A stretch of DNA of 64,000 nt from the NCBI GenBank assembly GCA_016180815.1, contig JACPAN010000015.1, positions 1-64,000 on the forward strand, read 5' to 3'. A model generated the notes under the pieces. It had not been told where the DNA came from. It saw only the letters and a list, made by a program, of their open reading frames with translations, and did no database searches. The DNA is from Elusimicrobiota bacterium. Lineage in GTDB: Bacteria > Elusimicrobiota > Elusimicrobia > JACQPE01. Made by a program: the position numbers and the translations under genes. This document shows, piece by piece, positions 1-8,926 of this stretch; positions within the stretch are counted from its first letter, which is position 1; each line of letters starts with the position of its first letter.

Positions 1-1896
1 CTGGGCTCCACCGCCACCTTGGCCAATCCTCCCATCACCGAAGTCTCCACCTTCAGCGCGGTCAACGTCTCCTCGCTCGCCTTCCAATGGCAGGCCAACA
101 GCAATCCAACCGGCACTGTTTATATCGCAGAAATTTCAAACGCTGATACTTTTCCTGCGGCTCTGACGTTTTCTTCCGCCACCCTGCTCACTCAAGCCTC
201 GTTTAGCGGCCTGGTATCCAACACCACCTACTTCGCCCGCGCCAAAGCAAAAAATCATCGTGATATTAAAACGATTTATGCCGCGCTGGGTTCAACCATC
301 ACCAAAGCCGGGCCGCCAGGCGCAAGCGCGTTCAGCGATGTCACCCCAACGGCGCTGCGCGCCAATTGGACGGCCAACGATAATCCGTCCGGAAACACGC
401 TCTATATTACGGAGATCGATGATAACGCCGCCTTTGCGTCCATCGACCAAACCAAAACCACCACGGCTCTGCTAGCCGACTTCACCGGCTTGGCGGTCAA
501 TGCCACGTATTACAGCCGGGTTAAAGCGCGCAATTTAGACGGCACAGAAACCTCTTACACCGAACTCGGATCAACCTCTACCTTGGCCAATCCCCCGTCC
601 ACCGCCGTGACAACCATCCTGAGCGTTTTCAAAACTTCGATGACCGCAGCCTGGGACGCCAACGCCAACCCGCCCTGGACCGTCTACCGGGCTCAAATCA
701 GCACGGATGCCGCGTTCGGAGCAATTTGGGACAGCCAAACAACCCTGTCCCATGCGGTCACGTTTTATAACCTGACCCCGCTTCTTTTCCACCATCTCCG
801 CGTCAAAGCCGTCAACAATCGAAACATCAAAACCGCGTACACGGTGCTGCCCGGGACAAGCACGCTGGAAAATATCGCGCCCAGAGCGCCGGCGGGATTA
901 AACGGTTCGTGGGGCAAACAATTCACATTATCCTGGAGCCCGGTCGTCAACAATGCCGACGGCTCAGCCACCGACGATTTAAGCGACTATTTCATCTATC
1001 GATCAACGTCCTCCGGCGGCCCTTTTGATTTTCAAATCCATGTGTCCTCTTGGATCAATTCTTGGACCGATCCCAATTCCATCGCTTATTCGGCCTATTA
1101 CTATAAGGTCCAAGCCATCGATTTCAATCACAATACCAGCGAGCTTTCCAACGCCCTATTAAGCGCCCAAGACATCAAAACCGAAATCCTGGCCTCAGAC
1201 GGGGGCATGACGCTTTTGATCCCCTCGCATCTGTTGACCAAAGAGGGCTCCCAACTCGGCGAAGACATCGCGGTCAGTTTGACGCGGCGCAATGATCAGG
1301 AAACCGGAAAAGCCCTGACCAGTTATGAGATCGTCGTGACGACTCCGGCCGGGCAAAAAATCGAACACTACCGTTTTGCGGGACCCGTGGAATGCGTTTT
1401 TAAAATACCGGTTCAAGGATCGGGTCTTTTTCAAGCCGCGGCCGAGATCAGCCCATCGGACATCAACAATACCGGGGTCTTTTATTTCAACGGCGCGGAG
1501 TGGATTCGTTTATCGAGCTCCATCAACGCGCAAGAGAAAACCGCGCAAACCCCGACTCAACGCACTGGCCTCTACGCCCTTCGCAGCACGCTGGGCGCCA
1601 CGGAATTCACCATCCTTGGTCTTGAGCCCCGAAAAATTTTCACTCCGGCCGGAGCGCCCCCAAATAATCAACTCGCCATCCGTTTTGCCAACCCCAAAGA
1701 CAGTCAGGTCAGCGAAGCCAGGATTTACAATTTGCGCGGCGCCTTGGTGGCGCAAATGAGCGTTTCCAGCGACGGCACGGCCTATGTTTGGGACGGCCGG
1801 GATTCAGAGGGGAATGCGGCCCCCGGCGGCGTTTATCTGTACCAACTCAAAGCCGAAGGAAAAATATTCAACGGCACGGTGGTGCTGGCCCGATGA
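1..1896 (+). CDS. Fibronectin type III repeat surface protein with FlgD-like C-terminal domain (5' partial)
   Basis: The reading frame is open to the first base of the window, and the first residues repeat a linker (LGSTxTLANPP) seen again near residue 190, so the gene starts upstream. About four fibronectin type III modules follow one another to about residue 375, joined by similar linkers. A beta-rich segment follows. The last ~90 residues resemble the FlgD-type Ig fold used as a C-terminal domain in many secreted proteins (motifs RIYNLRG, YVWDGRD, APGGVYLYQL). Such proteins are normally exported and act at the cell surface in adhesion or as structural repeats; the export signal lies outside the window. 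The stop codon overlaps the next start by four bases (ATGA), implying translational coupling with the barrel protein. The domain calls are strong; the biological role is inferred. Confidence 0.85.
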   Translation: MGSTATLANPPITEVSTFSAVNVSSLAFQWQANSNPTGTVYIAEISNADTFPAALTFSSATLLTQASFSGLVSNTTYFARAKAKNHRDIKTIYAALGSTITKAGPPGASAFSDVTPTALRANWTANDNPSGNTLYITEIDDNAAFASIDQTKTTTALLADFTGLAVNATYYSRVKARNLDGTETSYTELGSTSTLANPPSTAVTTILSVFKTSMTAAWDANANPPWTVYRAQISTDAAFGAIWDSQTTLSHAVTFYNLTPLLFHHLRVKAVNNRNIKTAYTVLPGTSTLENIAPRAPAGLNGSWGKQFTLSWSPVVNNADGSATDDLSDYFIYRSTSSGGPFDFQIHVSSWINSWTDPNSIAYSAYYYKVQAIDFNHNTSELSNALLSAQDIKTEILASDGGMTLLIPSHLLTKEGSQLGEDIAVSLTRRNDQETGKALTSYEIVVTTPAGQKIEHYRFAGPVECVFKIPVQGSGLFQAAAEISPSDINNTGVFYFNGAEWIRLSSSINAQEKTAQTPTQRTGLYALRSTLGATEFTILGLEPRKIFTPAGAPPNNQLAIRFANPKDSQVSEARIYNLRGALVAQMSVSSDGTAYVWDGRDSEGNAAPGGVYLYQLKAEGKIFNGTVVLAR

Positions 1897-3398
1897 AAAC
1901 AAACTGGCGGCCGTCGTTGAAGATTCCGACGATGCTGCTTTTGTTTATGGCGTTTTCAACGCCTGAACTTTACCCCGCGTTCGAAGAAAATTTGCCCGGA
2001 GCGCGGCCCTCGGCCATGGGCGGCGCGTTCGCGGCCATTGCAGATGACGCGCACGCTCCGTTCGTCAATCCCGCGGGCTTGGGCTTCATCGAGCATCAAG
2101 AATTCGCCAGCGGGTATTCGCGGTTGTACCTGGGGCTTTGGGATTCCTCCAATCTGGGCACGGGCTTTTTAAGCTATACCCGGCCGCTGCACCGGCGCAG
2201 GAAACACATGGGCACCATCGGCGCAGGCTGGATGAATTTCAGCCTGGTGCAATTCTACAGCGAGGACACATTCGCCCTGGCTTACGGAAAAGAAATTTGG
2301 CCGTGGGGCCTGCCCAAACTCTATGGGGGCGCCACCCTAAAAATGCTGAAAACAACTTTCAAACTCGGCGCCGATCCGACGGCAGGGGCCAATCCTTTTT
2401 TCAAAACATACGGGACCCAGGCTTCGGCCCTAGGCTTGGATCTCGGCCTGTTGTACCGGGGCCTGCCCGGTTATTCTTTGGCTTATCGCAGCGCCAACAT
2501 CAACAGCCCTGATATCGGCTTAAAAGACCCGGACCCGATCGCGCCCATCCATGAATTAGGCTTCGCCCATCACCGGCCCCAAGCCAATATCGCCATTCAA
2601 CTGTTCCGGCAGTTGAACGAGCAAAGCCTAAAGGCCGGGGCCGAGCGCTGGGTATTTGACGGCCGCATCGCGGGCCGGGCCGGATTCATTTTCGGCAATC
2701 GAAGCGTGCGCCAAGTCACCGCGGGATTCGGATTGCGGGCTAAATCCTTCGCCTTGGATTATTCCATCAACCTGCCGCTTTCCGGCATCGAATCCACGAA
2801 CGGCAGCCATCGGGTGTCCATCAGCGTTCCTTTCGGGGAGCGTCCTAAAAAATCATTGACGGCCCAAGCCGAAGCCTTGACGCCCGAGGAATCCGCTATT
2901 TTGACCGAAGAATTGAATAAAGCCAGAACCCAATTGAGGGAAAAGGAGGTCCGCTTGCGCCAGCTGGAATCCGCGCTCGAGCGCTTTGGGTATACATTCG
3001 AGGCCGGCATCCATGCGTCCACGGCCAGCGCCGCCTTTGGGGCTTCGGCCGCGGAACTCGAGGCTCTTAAAACCCAGCTCAAGGGCATTCAGGAGCTTTT
3101 GGAAACAACGCGCCAGGAAACAAAGGCCGCCAGGGAACGCGAGCGCGCGGCTTTAAAAGCCTTGGAAGAACGCCAAATAAAGGCCGAGGAACAACGGGTT
3201 CCGGCGGCTGACCGTATGCATTTGCATACGGTGAAAACCGGGGATACGCTCAAATCTCTGGCCCGCGAATATTACGACGATGAGTCGCAATGGACCAAAA
3301 TTTACAAAGCCAACGAAGGCCGTTTGCGCCGCGGCGGTGAAACCACACCGGGGCAAATTTTAATCATCCCGGCTTTAAATGAGGAGGCCAACCCATGA
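1893..3398 (+). CDS. PorV/UPF0164-like outer-membrane barrel protein with coiled coil and C-terminal LysM domain
   Basis: The 501-residue protein starts at the ATG inside the upstream stop codon; a longer in-frame extension to 1788 is rejected because it has no signal and overlaps the previous gene. A hydrophobic signal segment (about residues 8-24) precedes a PorV-like pattern: ARPSAMGGAFAAIADD, then VNPAGLG, then alternating beta strands to about residue 320. A charged coiled coil follows (about 330-450), rich in Glu, Arg and Gln. A LysM module closes the protein (HTVKTGDTLKSLA to ILIIP). LysM binds peptidoglycan glycans, so the protein probably tethers an outer-membrane barrel to the cell wall. 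The stop overlaps the kinase start by four bases. PorV relatives serve type IX secretion in Bacteroidota, but no other T9SS gene is visible, so that role is not claimed. Confidence 0.82.
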   Translation: MKTNWRPSLKIPTMLLLFMAFSTPELYPAFEENLPGARPSAMGGAFAAIADDAHAPFVNPAGLGFIEHQEFASGYSRLYLGLWDSSNLGTGFLSYTRPLHRRRKHMGTIGAGWMNFSLVQFYSEDTFALAYGKEIWPWGLPKLYGGATLKMLKTTFKLGADPTAGANPFFKTYGTQASALGLDLGLLYRGLPGYSLAYRSANINSPDIGLKDPDPIAPIHELGFAHHRPQANIAIQLFRQLNEQSLKAGAERWVFDGRIAGRAGFIFGNRSVRQVTAGFGLRAKSFALDYSINLPLSGIESTNGSHRVSISVPFGERPKKSLTAQAEALTPEESAILTEELNKARTQLREKEVRLRQLESALERFGYTFEAGIHASTASAAFGASAAELEALKTQLKGIQELLETTRQETKAARERERAALKALEERQIKAEEQRVPAADRMHLHTVKTGDTLKSLAREYYDDESQWTKIYKANEGRLRRGGETTPGQILIIPALNEEANP

Positions 3399-4258
3399 CC
3401 CTATCCGATACGCGCTCTTTAGCACAGCTTCATCAAGAGGTCGCGCAATTGACGCGCGAACGCGCGGCCCTGCTTCAAACCGTTTCCGAACGCGAACGGG
3501 AAACAGCCGCCCTCAAAGAACACCTCCGGCGCCTTGAAAAAAATGTAACCGGCGTGAAAAACGAATTGGAGCGCCAGCAATCAGACGGCAATGAATTCAT
3601 CCATGAACTGGCCTTAAATATCGCGCATCAGGTTCGCAATCCTCTGGGCATTATCCAAGCCTCGGCCGAAGCCTCCTTGCAGAACAAATGGATTTCAAAA
3701 AAAGAAACGGCGCGACAGCGGGCTGTTCTGGCTTCAGTGGCTTCATTAGCCAAACGCCTGGAAGAAATCATGGATTTTTGCCGCCCGCTTCATCTCAACC
3801 GAGAGAGCTGGCCGGTCAAACGTTTGTTGAAAGAAATGTCTTTGCTCATCACCGGACATTGCCGGGCCCGAGGCATCGAATTAATTGAAAATCTTCCGGA
3901 TGAAGGGCTTGTCGCTTCGGCCGACCGTAAACACGTCAAAATTGCGCTGCTGAATATTCTCTTTAACGCGATCGAGGCCATGCCCGGCGGCGGGCGCCTG
4001 GCCATTGGAGCGGCCCCTCGAAGCAGCGAACTGGCGGCTGTTATTATTCGAGACACGGGCGCCGGCATACGGCCGGAACACCGCCCCATGCTTGGGCACC
4101 CTTTTTTCACCACCAAGCCGGGCGGCGTAGGATTGGGCCTGGCCATTGCCAAACGCATTATCCGCGCCCATCAAGGCGAATTGCGCATTGAAAGCATACA
4201 AGGGCAAGGAACAGCGGTAGAATTAACGCTGCCGGCAGGCGTCGCGGAAAAAACGTAA
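3395..4258 (+). CDS. Soluble sensor histidine kinase
   Basis: The 287-residue protein has an N-terminal coiled coil (residues ~8-65) but no membrane segment or recognised sensor domain. The phosphoacceptor helix carries His78 in IAHQVRNPLG. The HATPase part shows the N box (NILFNAIEAM), G1 (RDTGAGI), F box (PFFTTKPGG) and G2 (GVGLGLAIAK). It should autophosphorylate and donate to a receiver; the obvious partner is the next gene, 16 bases downstream. The lack of a sensor suggests it reads a cytoplasmic signal or a partner protein through the coiled coil. It overlaps the upstream barrel gene by four bases. Kinase identity is certain; the signal is unknown. Confidence 0.93.
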   Translation: MTLSDTRSLAQLHQEVAQLTRERAALLQTVSERERETAALKEHLRRLEKNVTGVKNELERQQSDGNEFIHELALNIAHQVRNPLGIIQASAEASLQNKWISKKETARQRAVLASVASLAKRLEEIMDFCRPLHLNRESWPVKRLLKEMSLLITGHCRARGIELIENLPDEGLVASADRKHVKIALLNILFNAIEAMPGGGRLAIGAAPRSSELAAVIIRDTGAGIRPEHRPMLGHPFFTTKPGGVGLGLAIAKRIIRAHQGELRIESIQGQGTAVELTLPAGVAEKT

Positions 4259-4274
4259 GGGCAAGCCCTAAACG

Positions 4275-5501
4275 ATGGCAAAAATTTTAATCATCGATGA
4301 CGAAGCGGATATGCGCCTGGCCATGCGCCAACTTTTAGAGGAGCTCGGCCACAGCGTGCTTGAGGCGGGGGACGGCTCCTCGGCCCTGGGCGCCTTGGAT
4401 CAAAACCCGGCTGATTTGGTGCTGCTGGATTTGCGCCTGCCGGGCATGGACGGCGTGGAAATTCTGGAAAAAATCAGGAAGCGCTCCGCGGACTTGCCGG
4501 TATTCATCATCACCGGTTACGGGCATGAAGAAGCCTTGCGTCAGGTCATGAGTCTCGGGGCCACGGATTGCTTCACCAAGCCGTTCCATAACCGCGATTT
4601 AGCCGCGGCCATCGAGCGCACGTTGTCCGAACGGCAATTAAAAACAAGCCAAAGCCTGTACGAACGGCGCCTGGCCGAAAAACTATCCCCGCCGCCCGAG
4701 CGCCCGACAACGGCCCCGCTCCCCCAAGGAACAGGCAAAAAATCATTTCAAAAAAATTTAATCCTTGCGGCGCTTGCCGGATTCATGCTGGCTGTTCTCA
4801 CCATCGCAGCCCATCGCTTCATCAATCGCGACCCGATGAAATCCTACCCCTTGGCCTCGAAGCATCCTTCGGCCATGGTCTGGAGCAATGATCGGCTTTG
4901 GGTGGCCGACTGGCTTGACGAAGAAATTCATCGCTACCGCCTTGAAGGGAAAACCTTGGTCCTCGAAAAAACCTACCCGGTCAAAGGCATTCACCTTTCG
5001 GGCCTGGCCATTGCCGGAGAATTCGCATTTACCGCGGATTCCTGGAAAAAAGTGATTTATCAGCACCGAATCGAGCCCTCTTTTGAAATCATGGACATCT
5101 TCCCCTCGCCGGGTCCCTCCCCTTCCTGCCTGTATTTCGACGGCGAACGCTTGATCAGTGCGGACAGCCAGGAGCAAAAAATTTACTGGCATCATCAACC
5201 GCCCAAAACCATCGAGGCCGCCTTTCATTCACCGGCGGCTGCGCCGGTGGCCATCGGCAAAGACGGCAACAAACTCTTCCTCTTGGATGCGGAAACATCC
5301 ACCATCATCAAAACCCAAATTTCTCAACGCTTGGACACCCTGGCGACGTTTAAGTTTCCTCTGCTCGATCAACGCAGCCCCGTGGGCGCGGGCGCCTTCG
5401 CCAACACATCGCTCTGGATCGGATGGGAAGGCTTGGACACCGTCCTGCGCATACCGAAAAATCAATGGAACGCGCCGACGGCTTGGGCCCATTCTCAATG
5501 A
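4275..5501 (+). CDS. Receiver domain fused through one membrane helix to an extracytoplasmic beta-propeller-like domain
   Basis: Residues 1-~120 form a complete CheY-type receiver: acidic pair Asp8-Asp9, phosphoacceptor Asp52 in LLDLRLPGMDG, Thr in FIITGYGH, Lys in CFTKPF. A proline-rich linker (~135-155) leads to a single hydrophobic helix (about 160-180, LILAALAGFMLAVLTIAAH). The remaining ~225 residues have repeated strand motifs (LWVADW, FAFTADS, RLISADS, KLFLLDAE, LWIGWEG) like SMP-30/NHL propellers. The positive residues before the helix predict the receiver inside and the propeller outside. There is no DNA-binding or enzymatic output domain. The protein could pass phosphorylation state from the adjacent kinase across the membrane to the periplasm. 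The receiver is certain; the propeller fold and the outward signalling are inferred. Confidence 0.85.
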   Translation: MAKILIIDDEADMRLAMRQLLEELGHSVLEAGDGSSALGALDQNPADLVLLDLRLPGMDGVEILEKIRKRSADLPVFIITGYGHEEALRQVMSLGATDCFTKPFHNRDLAAAIERTLSERQLKTSQSLYERRLAEKLSPPPERPTTAPLPQGTGKKSFQKNLILAALAGFMLAVLTIAAHRFINRDPMKSYPLASKHPSAMVWSNDRLWVADWLDEEIHRYRLEGKTLVLEKTYPVKGIHLSGLAIAGEFAFTADSWKKVIYQHRIEPSFEIMDIFPSPGPSPSCLYFDGERLISADSQEQKIYWHHQPPKTIEAAFHSPAAAPVAIGKDGNKLFLLDAETSTIIKTQISQRLDTLATFKFPLLDQRSPVGAGAFANTSLWIGWEGLDTVLRIPKNQWNAPTAWAHSQ

Positions 5502-5534
5502 AGAATCCCCGACGCAAATACTAAAATACCACCC

Positions 5535-6077
5535 ATGGCTGTTTTGCGCATCACCAAGTACCCTGAAAAGGTTTTAAAGACCAAGTCCAAAAAAGTGGAA
5601 GGCTGGTCGGATGAGTTGAGCAAACTGGTCGAAGACATGTTCGAGACCATGTACGCGGTCAGCGGCGTGGGCTTGGCCGCCAATCAAATTGGCATTCCGC
5701 TTCGTCTGGCGGTCATCGACGTTCGCCCGGGCGGGCAATCCAGACGCTTGGTCCTTATCAACCCAAAACTGACGGCTTTGGAAGGCAAACAAGAGGAGCC
5801 GGAGGGCTGCTTGTCCTTGCCCGGCATTTATAAACGCCTAGGCCGCGCGGCCAAGGCGCGGGTTTTGTGTTATGACCAAAAGGGCATGCCTTGGGAAATC
5901 CGGGGGACAGGGCTCTTGGCCCGCGCGCTCCAACATGAAATCGATCATCTCGACGGCAAACTTTTCGTGGACCGGCTCTCCATCATGCAAAAAGTCAACG
6001 TCCAGAAAGAAATCAAGCGCTATCAAACGATTTGGGAGCGGCAGGTCACGACCCGCCCGGCTCTCGTCGCGGATTGA
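5535..6077 (+). CDS. def: Peptide deformylase
   Basis: The 180-residue enzyme removes the formyl group from nascent N-formyl-methionine peptides in the cytoplasm. All three metal-site motifs are present: GVGLAANQ (~45-51), EGCLSLPG with Cys92, and HEIDH with His134 and His138. Length is typical of the family. fmt follows with a four-base TTGA overlap, the classic def-fmt pair for opposing steps of initiator methionine formylation. A short AT-rich stretch (TACTAAAATACC) just upstream could be a -10 region for this housekeeping operon. Very sure. Confidence 0.98.
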   Translation: MAVLRITKYPEKVLKTKSKKVEGWSDELSKLVEDMFETMYAVSGVGLAANQIGIPLRLAVIDVRPGGQSRRLVLINPKLTALEGKQEEPEGCLSLPGIYKRLGRAAKARVLCYDQKGMPWEIRGTGLLARALQHEIDHLDGKLFVDRLSIMQKVNVQKEIKRYQTIWERQVTTRPALVAD

Positions 6078-7003
6078 AACTACTTTTTTTCGGAACACCC
6101 CAAACGGCGGCCCGGCATTTGGCCGCGCTTCATCAAGCCCGCCCCAACGACATTGCCGGCATTATCACGCGGGCCGACAAACCTAAAGGCCGCGGTCTGG
6201 AAAAAACGCCGTCTCCCGTCAAATCCCTGGCTCAGGAATTGAATTTGAGGCCGGTTTTTGAGCCTGAACAACTCGATGATCAACACGAAAAAGCGTGGCG
6301 AACCATGGCGCCGGATCTAGGCGTTGTCGTGGCTTATGGAAAAATTCTGCCCAAACGCATCCTTGAAATCCCAAAAAAAGGTTTTATCAATGTTCATTTC
6401 TCTCTGTTGCCCAAGCTGCGCGGAGCGGCCCCCGCAGAATACGCGATTCTGGAAGGTTTGGACGTAACCGGGGTCACGATTTTCTGGCTTGATGAAGGCA
6501 TGGACACAGGCCCGATCTTAATCCAACGGGGAACGCCGGTCAAACCTGAAGAAACCGCGCCTGAACTTTTGGAGCGTTTAACGGATATCGGGACCGAACT
6601 TTTGCCTGAAGCATTGACGCTGATCGAACAAGGCAGGGCTTTGAAAACTCCTCAAAACGAGTCTTTGGCCACCTATGCGAAGCGTTTAAACAAAAATGAC
6701 GGCCAACTCAATTGGTCGGAGCCCGCCCACGTCCTCGAACGAAAAATCCGAGCTTTTTCAGCCTGGCCCACTTGCCGGGCCACTATTGAAGGCCGTCCGG
6801 TTCAAATTTTAAAAGCCAAGGCCGGCGCTGACCAGCATCCCGGAGAGGGAGGCGCCGGCGAAATCACGCGCATTGAGCGCCCTCTTGGGTTTTTCATAAA
6901 ATGTGGATCGGGCGAATTAATGATTCACGAGTTGCGGCCCGAAGGCGGCCGCGCCATGTCCGCCTGGGCCTTTCTCCAGGGGATCAAAGGGAGGCAACCT
7001 TAA
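6074..7003 (+). CDS. fmt: Methionyl-tRNA formyltransferase
   Basis: The enzyme formylates Met-tRNAfMet using 10-formyl-tetrahydrofolate. The start chosen is a TTG overlapping the def stop codon, which places KLLFFGTP, the family's first beta strand, at the N-terminus; the longer frame back to 6032 only reads through def. The formyl-donor site shows NVHFSLLPKLRGAAP and the catalytic Asp region GMDTGPIL. The C-terminal oligosaccharide-binding-like tRNA domain covers about residues 205-309. Length (309) is normal. Translationally coupled to def and followed after two bases by htpX. Confidence 0.96.
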   Translation: MKLLFFGTPQTAARHLAALHQARPNDIAGIITRADKPKGRGLEKTPSPVKSLAQELNLRPVFEPEQLDDQHEKAWRTMAPDLGVVVAYGKILPKRILEIPKKGFINVHFSLLPKLRGAAPAEYAILEGLDVTGVTIFWLDEGMDTGPILIQRGTPVKPEETAPELLERLTDIGTELLPEALTLIEQGRALKTPQNESLATYAKRLNKNDGQLNWSEPAHVLERKIRAFSAWPTCRATIEGRPVQILKAKAGADQHPGEGGAGEITRIERPLGFFIKCGSGELMIHELRPEGGRAMSAWAFLQGIKGRQP

Positions 7004-7005
7004 AT

Positions 7006-7911
7006 ATGGCATTTAAATACTTTCGAACATTCTTGCTAATGCTGGCCTTAACCGGCCTGATGCTCTTGGTCGGCGAATTAGCGGGCGGACGCGGCGGCCT
7101 GATGATGGGTCTGGTTTTTGCCGTGGCCTCCAATCTGATCGCCTACTTTTTCTCGGATAAAATCGTCTTGGCCATGTACGGAGCCAAACCGGCCTCCAAA
7201 GAAAAATTCCCCGATCTTCACGATATGGTTGCTGAATTGGCCCAAAAAGCCAATATCCCCGTGCCCAGGGTCTATATCATCCCGGGGCCCATGGCCAATG
7301 CGTTTGCCACGGGAAGAAATCCGGCGAATGCGGTCGTGGCCGTGACCGAGGGCATTATGCGCGTGCTTTCCCCGCGCGAACTGCGCGGGGTTTTGGCCCA
7401 TGAAATTTCCCATGTTCTGCACCGGGATATTTTAATTTCCACCATCGCCGCTATTTTGGCGGGCGTCGTCTACACATTGGCCCGCATCGCGCAATGGGGC
7501 ATGTATTTCGGCGGCGGACGCAGAAACGATGAGCGCGGGGGACACCCCTTAGCCACTCTGGCTGTGGTCATTTTCGCTCCTCTGGCGGCCATGCTCATTC
7601 AAATGGCCGTTTCCCGAAGCCGGGAATATGAAGCGGATCGCGGCGGCGCGGACCTCTGCGATGATCCCCTGGCCCTGGCCGATGCCTTGGTCAAAATCCA
7701 TCAGGCGGCGCGGGCCGTGCCCTGGCAGCCTAACCCGACTACGGCCCATCTCTTAATCGCCAATCCCTTAAGAGGAGAGAGTTTGATGTCGTTGTTCTCA
7801 ACCCATCCTCCGGTCAACAAGCGCGTAGAACGTTTAAAAGTGATGGCCGAACGCCTGGGCCTTCAATCCCGCAAAACCGGGGGCCCGGAATTCCCCAAAC
7901 TGATTTATTGA
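7006..7911 (+). CDS. htpX: HtpX-family membrane zinc metalloprotease
   Basis: The 301-residue M48 protease helps remove damaged membrane proteins. The ATG at 7006, two bases after the fmt stop, gives the usual short cytoplasmic N-terminus before two membrane helices (about 8-25 and 30-50). The zinc site is His132-Glu133-x-x-His136 (HEISH), with the third ligand region SREYEADRGG further on. Two more hydrophobic segments lie around 145-165 and 185-205. Family identity is clear. Membership in the def-fmt operon is inferred from spacing. Confidence 0.95.
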   Translation: MAFKYFRTFLLMLALTGLMLLVGELAGGRGGLMMGLVFAVASNLIAYFFSDKIVLAMYGAKPASKEKFPDLHDMVAELAQKANIPVPRVYIIPGPMANAFATGRNPANAVVAVTEGIMRVLSPRELRGVLAHEISHVLHRDILISTIAAILAGVVYTLARIAQWGMYFGGGRRNDERGGHPLATLAVVIFAPLAAMLIQMAVSRSREYEADRGGADLCDDPLALADALVKIHQAARAVPWQPNPTTAHLLIANPLRGESLMSLFSTHPPVNKRVERLKVMAERLGLQSRKTGGPEFPKLIY

Positions 7912-7925
7912 TCGACGCTTGATTC

Positions 7926-8915
7926 ATGGACATTATTAAACGGTTGCTGGGGTGGTGGCTTCTCTTCTTGCTTCAAACCGCCGTTGTCCTTGGCGCAGGT
8001 TACGGAGCCCTGGAATACCTGATGCGCTCCATTGTCCATGCCAGAAAAGAAGTCGAGGTTCCGGATTTAAGGAACAGGCCGCTGAATCAGGCCATCACCA
8101 TCGTCTCGCGCCTGGGCTTAGCCATGGCCAAGGAAGCTGATGAATACGCCCCGGATTTACCGGCGGGCGCGATTTTAAAACAGCACCCCTTGCCCGGCGC
8201 CAAAGTCCGCGAAGGGAAAATCATCCGCGTGGCTGTTTCCTTGGGCAGCGAAAAAATAGCGGTTCCTGAATTAATCGGCATGCCGCTGAGAAAAGCGGAA
8301 ATCGAAATCCGGACGGCCCAACTGGCGCTGGGGGAAACCGCTGAAATTTACTCGCTCAAGCAGCCCAAAAGCTATGTGGTTGATCAGGACCCAAAGCCGC
8401 TGGGCTTGGCGGAAAAGGGGGAATTAATCAATCTGACCATCAGCCTCGGCGAACCGCCGGCGGATAAACTGATTGTGCCGGATTTCACGAATAAAGACGC
8501 TGAAACGGCCATCGCCTGGGCGAACAATAACGGGCTGGGCTTTCGCGTGCACGAGGAATGGAACGCCGCAGGCGCGGCCGACCGCAATGTTCTCAAACAA
8601 AACTTAAAACCCGATGCTGTTTTAGACAAAAACTCAAACCTCACGCGGACCACCCTCGAGCTGACCGTGGCCCGCAACTTGTCGTCGTCTCCGGAGGGCC
8701 CGGTCATCGAATTCACGCTGCCGGCCAAGCCCCTGCGCGACCGGGAAGTCGTCTTCAAAATGCTCGGCAAGGGCGGCGAAAAACAAATCTTTCACGGACG
8801 CGCCGGGCCGGGTGAAAAAGTCCGCGCGCCGGTCGGCCAAATCGCGGCGAAAGAGCAGGCCCGCATCAGAATTTATCTGGACGGGGTTTTCACCGAAGAA
8901 CGCACTCTAAAATAA
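7926..8915 (+). CDS. Membrane-anchored PASTA-domain protein
   Basis: A short cytoplasmic N-terminus and one membrane helix (about residues 8-30) precede three PASTA repeats (about 45-110, 112-180, 184-260), recognisable by VPDLRNRPLNQAI, VPELIGMPLRKAE and VPDFTNKDAETA. A further beta-rich domain of ~80 residues ends the protein. PASTA domains bind peptidoglycan fragments or stem peptides. In most bacteria they sit on Ser/Thr kinases or high-molecular-weight PBPs, but neither a kinase nor a transpeptidase domain is present here. It lies between htpX and rpe with short gaps, so it is probably co-transcribed. Its specific role is unknown. Confidence 0.9.
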   Translation: MDIIKRLLGWWLLFLLQTAVVLGAGYGALEYLMRSIVHARKEVEVPDLRNRPLNQAITIVSRLGLAMAKEADEYAPDLPAGAILKQHPLPGAKVREGKIIRVAVSLGSEKIAVPELIGMPLRKAEIEIRTAQLALGETAEIYSLKQPKSYVVDQDPKPLGLAEKGELINLTISLGEPPADKLIVPDFTNKDAETAIAWANNNGLGFRVHEEWNAAGAADRNVLKQNLKPDAVLDKNSNLTRTTLELTVARNLSSSPEGPVIEFTLPAKPLRDREVVFKMLGKGGEKQIFHGRAGPGEKVRAPVGQIAAKEQARIRIYLDGVFTEERTLK

Positions 8916-8926
8916 ACGGAGGAATC

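Noticed and set aside
1788-1892. Longer N-terminus for the PorV-like gene
   Set aside because: It overlaps the fibronectin gene in another frame; the ATGA overlap start gives a signal peptide.
1893-3398. Type IX secretion system component
   Set aside because: Only a PorV-like fold is seen; no porK, L, M, N or sov genes and no T9SS sorting domain that can be distinguished from a general FlgD-like domain.
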